64,000 nucleotides of DNA from Saccharopolyspora erythraea NRRL 2338 (GTDB lineage Bacteria > Actinomycetota > Actinomycetes > Mycobacteriales > Pseudonocardiaceae). Position numbers and translations under genes: made by a program. Positions 62,306 to 64,000 of the stretch are shown piece by piece. The notes beneath the pieces were generated by a model. It made no database searches. It was not told where the DNA came from and worked only from the letters and a program-made list of their open reading frames with translations. Location of the stretch: NCBI RefSeq assembly GCF_000062885.1, contig NC_009142.1, positions 1,663,584-1,727,583 of the forward strand, in the 5' to 3' direction. Numbering within the stretch: position 1 is the first letter of the stretch; each line of letters opens with the position of its first letter.

Positions 62306-63513
62306 CGTTGACCTTCCTCTTCCATGTCGTCGAACAGCGACCAGCCCGCGGGTGCGGCGGCAGGCGGCTCGGGTTCCCGGCCCGGTGCCGGGGTGGCGTC
62401 GGGTTGCGGCAGCCAGCGGTGGGCGGCGGGGCTGAGCAGCCACTGCTCGCCTTCGCGGTGCAGCAGGCCGAGCCGCCCCAGCAGCGCGCGCACCGAGCGG
62501 ACCAGGTCGTCCTGGTCCTCGGTCGCCTGCCGCGACCACGCGGCGGGGTAGGACTCGACCAGCTCCGCGCAGACCTCGGCGAGGTCGGCCTCCGCCACCG
62601 GGTGCCTGCCGTCGGACTCGCGCGGCTCGGCGCGCTCCAGCAGCTCCGGCAGCGCCAGCAGCGCGATGCGCGCGACCGTGCCCGGCCCGGGGAAGACCAC
62701 GTCGGTGAGGTAGTCCTCGGGGTCGGTCACCACCAGGCCTTCCGCGCGCGACTCGGTGACCAGGCCGAAGAACCGCTCCAGCAGCTTGGACTCGGTCCCG
62801 AGGTGCTTGAGCAGCCATTCGGCCTGCGCGTCGGGCAGGTCGCGGTAGAGCACCACCGGATCCTCGACCAACCGGCGCCGCACCGCATGCTCGACGCTGC
62901 GCGGACCCGGCTCGGCCGCCGTCGACACCAGCGCCCGCGGGCTGTCGGCCTCGGCGAGCGGACCCGCGACGAGCTGGCCGAGCAGGTCGGTGTCGATGGT
63001 GATCAGCGCCTCGGCCGCGGCGTCGGTGGCCGCCACCGTGCCCTCGGTCTCGGTGATCACGCCGAGGGCGACCAGGTGGCGCAGCGCCGCGGTCAGCGCC
63101 CGGCGGTCGGCCGGGTCGTCGACCACCGCGATGCCGGCCTCCGACGCCGCCGCGCGCACGTCGCTGACCAGGCGCGACAGCAGCACCTGGCGGCCGATGC
63201 CGGTCAGCGCGGCCAGCGTCAGCGCCAGGTAGGCGTAACCGCGCGGGGACAGCGAGGACTCGCCGCGCGTGGCGTCGTCGCCGGGCCCGGACTTGTAGAG
63301 CCGGGCGAACCGGCGCTCCACGACCAGCCGGTAGCCCAGCAGCGAGGAGAAAACCTCCTGGAGGACGGCGCGCTGCCGGTAGATCATCGGCAGCAGGTCG
63401 CCGTCGGGCGCCCCTGGCCGCAGCAGCGGGCGGCGCAGCAGCACCCGCGCGCAGCGCACGACGTTGGCGGCGTCGATGTCGGGCAGGTCCTCGAAGGTGC
63501 GCACGGCGTTCAT
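62302..63513 (-). CDS. jetB: Wadjet component JetB (TIGR02678/DUF2398, kleisin-associated subunit)
   Basis: A 403-residue protein with the family start DAANVVRCARVLLRRPLLRP and the block VFSSLLGYRLVVERRFARLYK. It continues with LSPRGYAYLALTLAALTG and WLLKHLGTESKLLERFFGLV. By analogy with MukE and other Wadjet KITE proteins it binds the kleisin JetA and the JetC neck. The start is ATG 63513, overlapping the jetA stop (ATGA). The C-terminal Pro/Ala linker ending in SLFDDMEEEG is typical of the family. Confidence 0.92.
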   Translation of the reverse strand: MNAVRTFEDLPDIDAANVVRCARVLLRRPLLRPGAPDGDLLPMIYRQRAVLQEVFSSLLGYRLVVERRFARLYKSGPGDDATRGESSLSPRGYAYLALTLAALTGIGRQVLLSRLVSDVRAAASEAGIAVVDDPADRRALTAALRHLVALGVITETEGTVAATDAAAEALITIDTDLLGQLVAGPLAEADSPRALVSTAAEPGPRSVEHAVRRRLVEDPVVLYRDLPDAQAEWLLKHLGTESKLLERFFGLVTESRAEGLVVTDPEDYLTDVVFPGPGTVARIALLALPELLERAEPRESDGRHPVAEADLAEVCAELVESYPAAWSRQATEDQDDLVRSVRALLGRLGLLHREGEQWLLSPAAHRWLPQPDATPAPGREPEPPAAAPAGWSLFDDMEEEGQR

Positions 63514-64000
63514 CGGGCGGTCGCCTCCTCCTCGGTACCCGGGATCGCGCCGTCACCGCGGACGTCGAGCACCGCGTCCTGCAGCGTCAACGTGCCCGAG
63601 GTGCTGCGGATCTCGGTGCGGTGGCCCGGTTCCGGGCGGACGGTGACCCGCAGCCGGTGCACCGGGTCGAGCGCGGTGCCGGGGTCGTCGGAGCCCTCGC
63701 GCTGCGCCATCGCCAGCGTCAGCAGCTCGCACAGCACGCCCAGCGCGTCGGTGGAAAGCGTCGTGGCCGCCAGCTCGGCACCGGCCCCGGCCAGCTCCGA
63801 CACCGCCGCGCTGCGGCGCTGGTCGGCCTCGCGAGCCTGGGCGAGGAGGGTCTCCTCGGTCATCGGGTCGTCGAGCACGCGCGAGGTGCGGCCGCGCGCG
63901 CCGCGGTCGCCCCGGCTGCGCACGCTCACGGTCACGTCCAGCACCGGACCGTCGCGCCACGCCACGTCGTGGTTGTCGCTGTCGTAGTCGGGCGCGGGCA
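63510..64000 (-). CDS. jetA: Wadjet component JetA (TIGR02677/DUF2397, kleisin-like), C-terminal part
   Basis: Partial: about 160 C-terminal residues are present and the gene continues past the right edge in the same frame. It shows DVTVSVRSRGDRGARGRTS and a helical block EETLLAQAREADQRRSAAV. LLTLAMAQREGSDD and strand-rich RLRVTVRPEPGHRTEIRSTS follow. This fits the C-terminus of TIGR02677 proteins, which begin Wadjet operons of this kind. Its stop overlaps the jetB start by 4 bases. Confidence 0.88.
   Translation of the reverse strand, partial: PAPDYDSDNHDVAWRDGPVLDVTVSVRSRGDRGARGRTSRVLDDPMTEETLLAQAREADQRRSAAVSELAGAGAELAATTLSTDALGVLCELLTLAMAQREGSDDPGTALDPVHRLRVTVRPEPGHRTEIRSTSGTLTLQDAVLDVRGDGAIPGTEEEATAR

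Noticed and set aside
58208-62311. A 1367-codon open frame on the plus strand opposite jetC
   Set aside because: Composition (Arg, Gly, Leu, Gln, Val runs with no domain) is that of the antisense of a GC-rich gene; JetC on the other strand has full SMC motifs.

Overview
The window is chromosomal DNA from a high-GC actinomycete, most likely of the Pseudonocardiales (Saccharopolyspora-like; this placement is an inference). The reasons are very GC-rich third codon positions, many GTG and TTG starts with GGAGG-type ribosome sites, mycothiol biosynthesis (mshB), XRE/DUF5753 regulators paired with DUF397 proteins, and actinobacterial families such as DUF3145, DUF3263 and DUF3052. The order fabF-acpP-fabH-fabD / PucR regulator / aceE / DUF3052 / ahpE also resembles the Mycobacterium tuberculosis Rv2238c-Rv2246 neighbourhood.

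Layout. 1-7.1 kb: cstA (partial), an ECF sigma factor with a coupled membrane partner, membrane proteins and DUF3145. 7.4-12.5 kb: the type II fatty-acid synthase operon fabD-fabH-acpP-fabF and its PucR-type regulator. 12.8-16.4 kb: a phage-lysin-like amidase, DUF3263, an FMN riboswitch driving a PnuC-like (PnuX) vitamin transporter, and a secreted M14 carboxypeptidase. 16.7-21 kb: aceE, DUF3052, ahpE and tRNA-Val(UAC). 21.2-32 kb: assorted metabolism (alcohol dehydrogenase plus ABM monooxygenase, epimerase, flavin reductase, DUF3048, an amidohydrolase broken by one in-frame TAG, a Tat-exported endonuclease/phosphatase-fold protein, mshB, a secreted phosphodiesterase-fold protein) and an XRE/DUF397 regulatory module. 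32-37.3 kb: a 5-oxoproline catabolic operon (GntR regulator, NRAMP-like transporter, pxpA-pxpB-pxpC, DUF1445) with a visible promoter and operator. 38.8-39.6 kb: a yybP-ykoY manganese riboswitch and a TMEM165/GDT1-type Mn exporter.

Two DNA-directed defence loci occupy the right side. At 40-52.4 kb lies a complex restriction-type island. On one side are vsr and two C5 cytosine methyltransferases, one of which has lost the catalytic Cys. Convergent to them is a six-gene minus-strand run: MORC/MutL-type GHKL ATPase, PD-(D/E)XK protein, Z1-domain ATPase, an XRE-GHKL ATPase fusion, and two uncharacterised proteins. At 56.9 kb to the right edge lies a Wadjet-type locus (jetA partial, jetB, jetC, jetD) with all genes overlapping. 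Between them sit an IclR regulator, a saccharopine-dehydrogenase-like oxidoreductase, a VOC protein, a GNAT acetyltransferase and two short tandem-repeat tracts.

The best candidates for new biology are the combined MORC/Z1/XRE-GHKL island with its catalytically dead methyltransferase paralogue, the phased TTCCCG repeats at 31.7 kb, and the nonsense-interrupted amidohydrolase.
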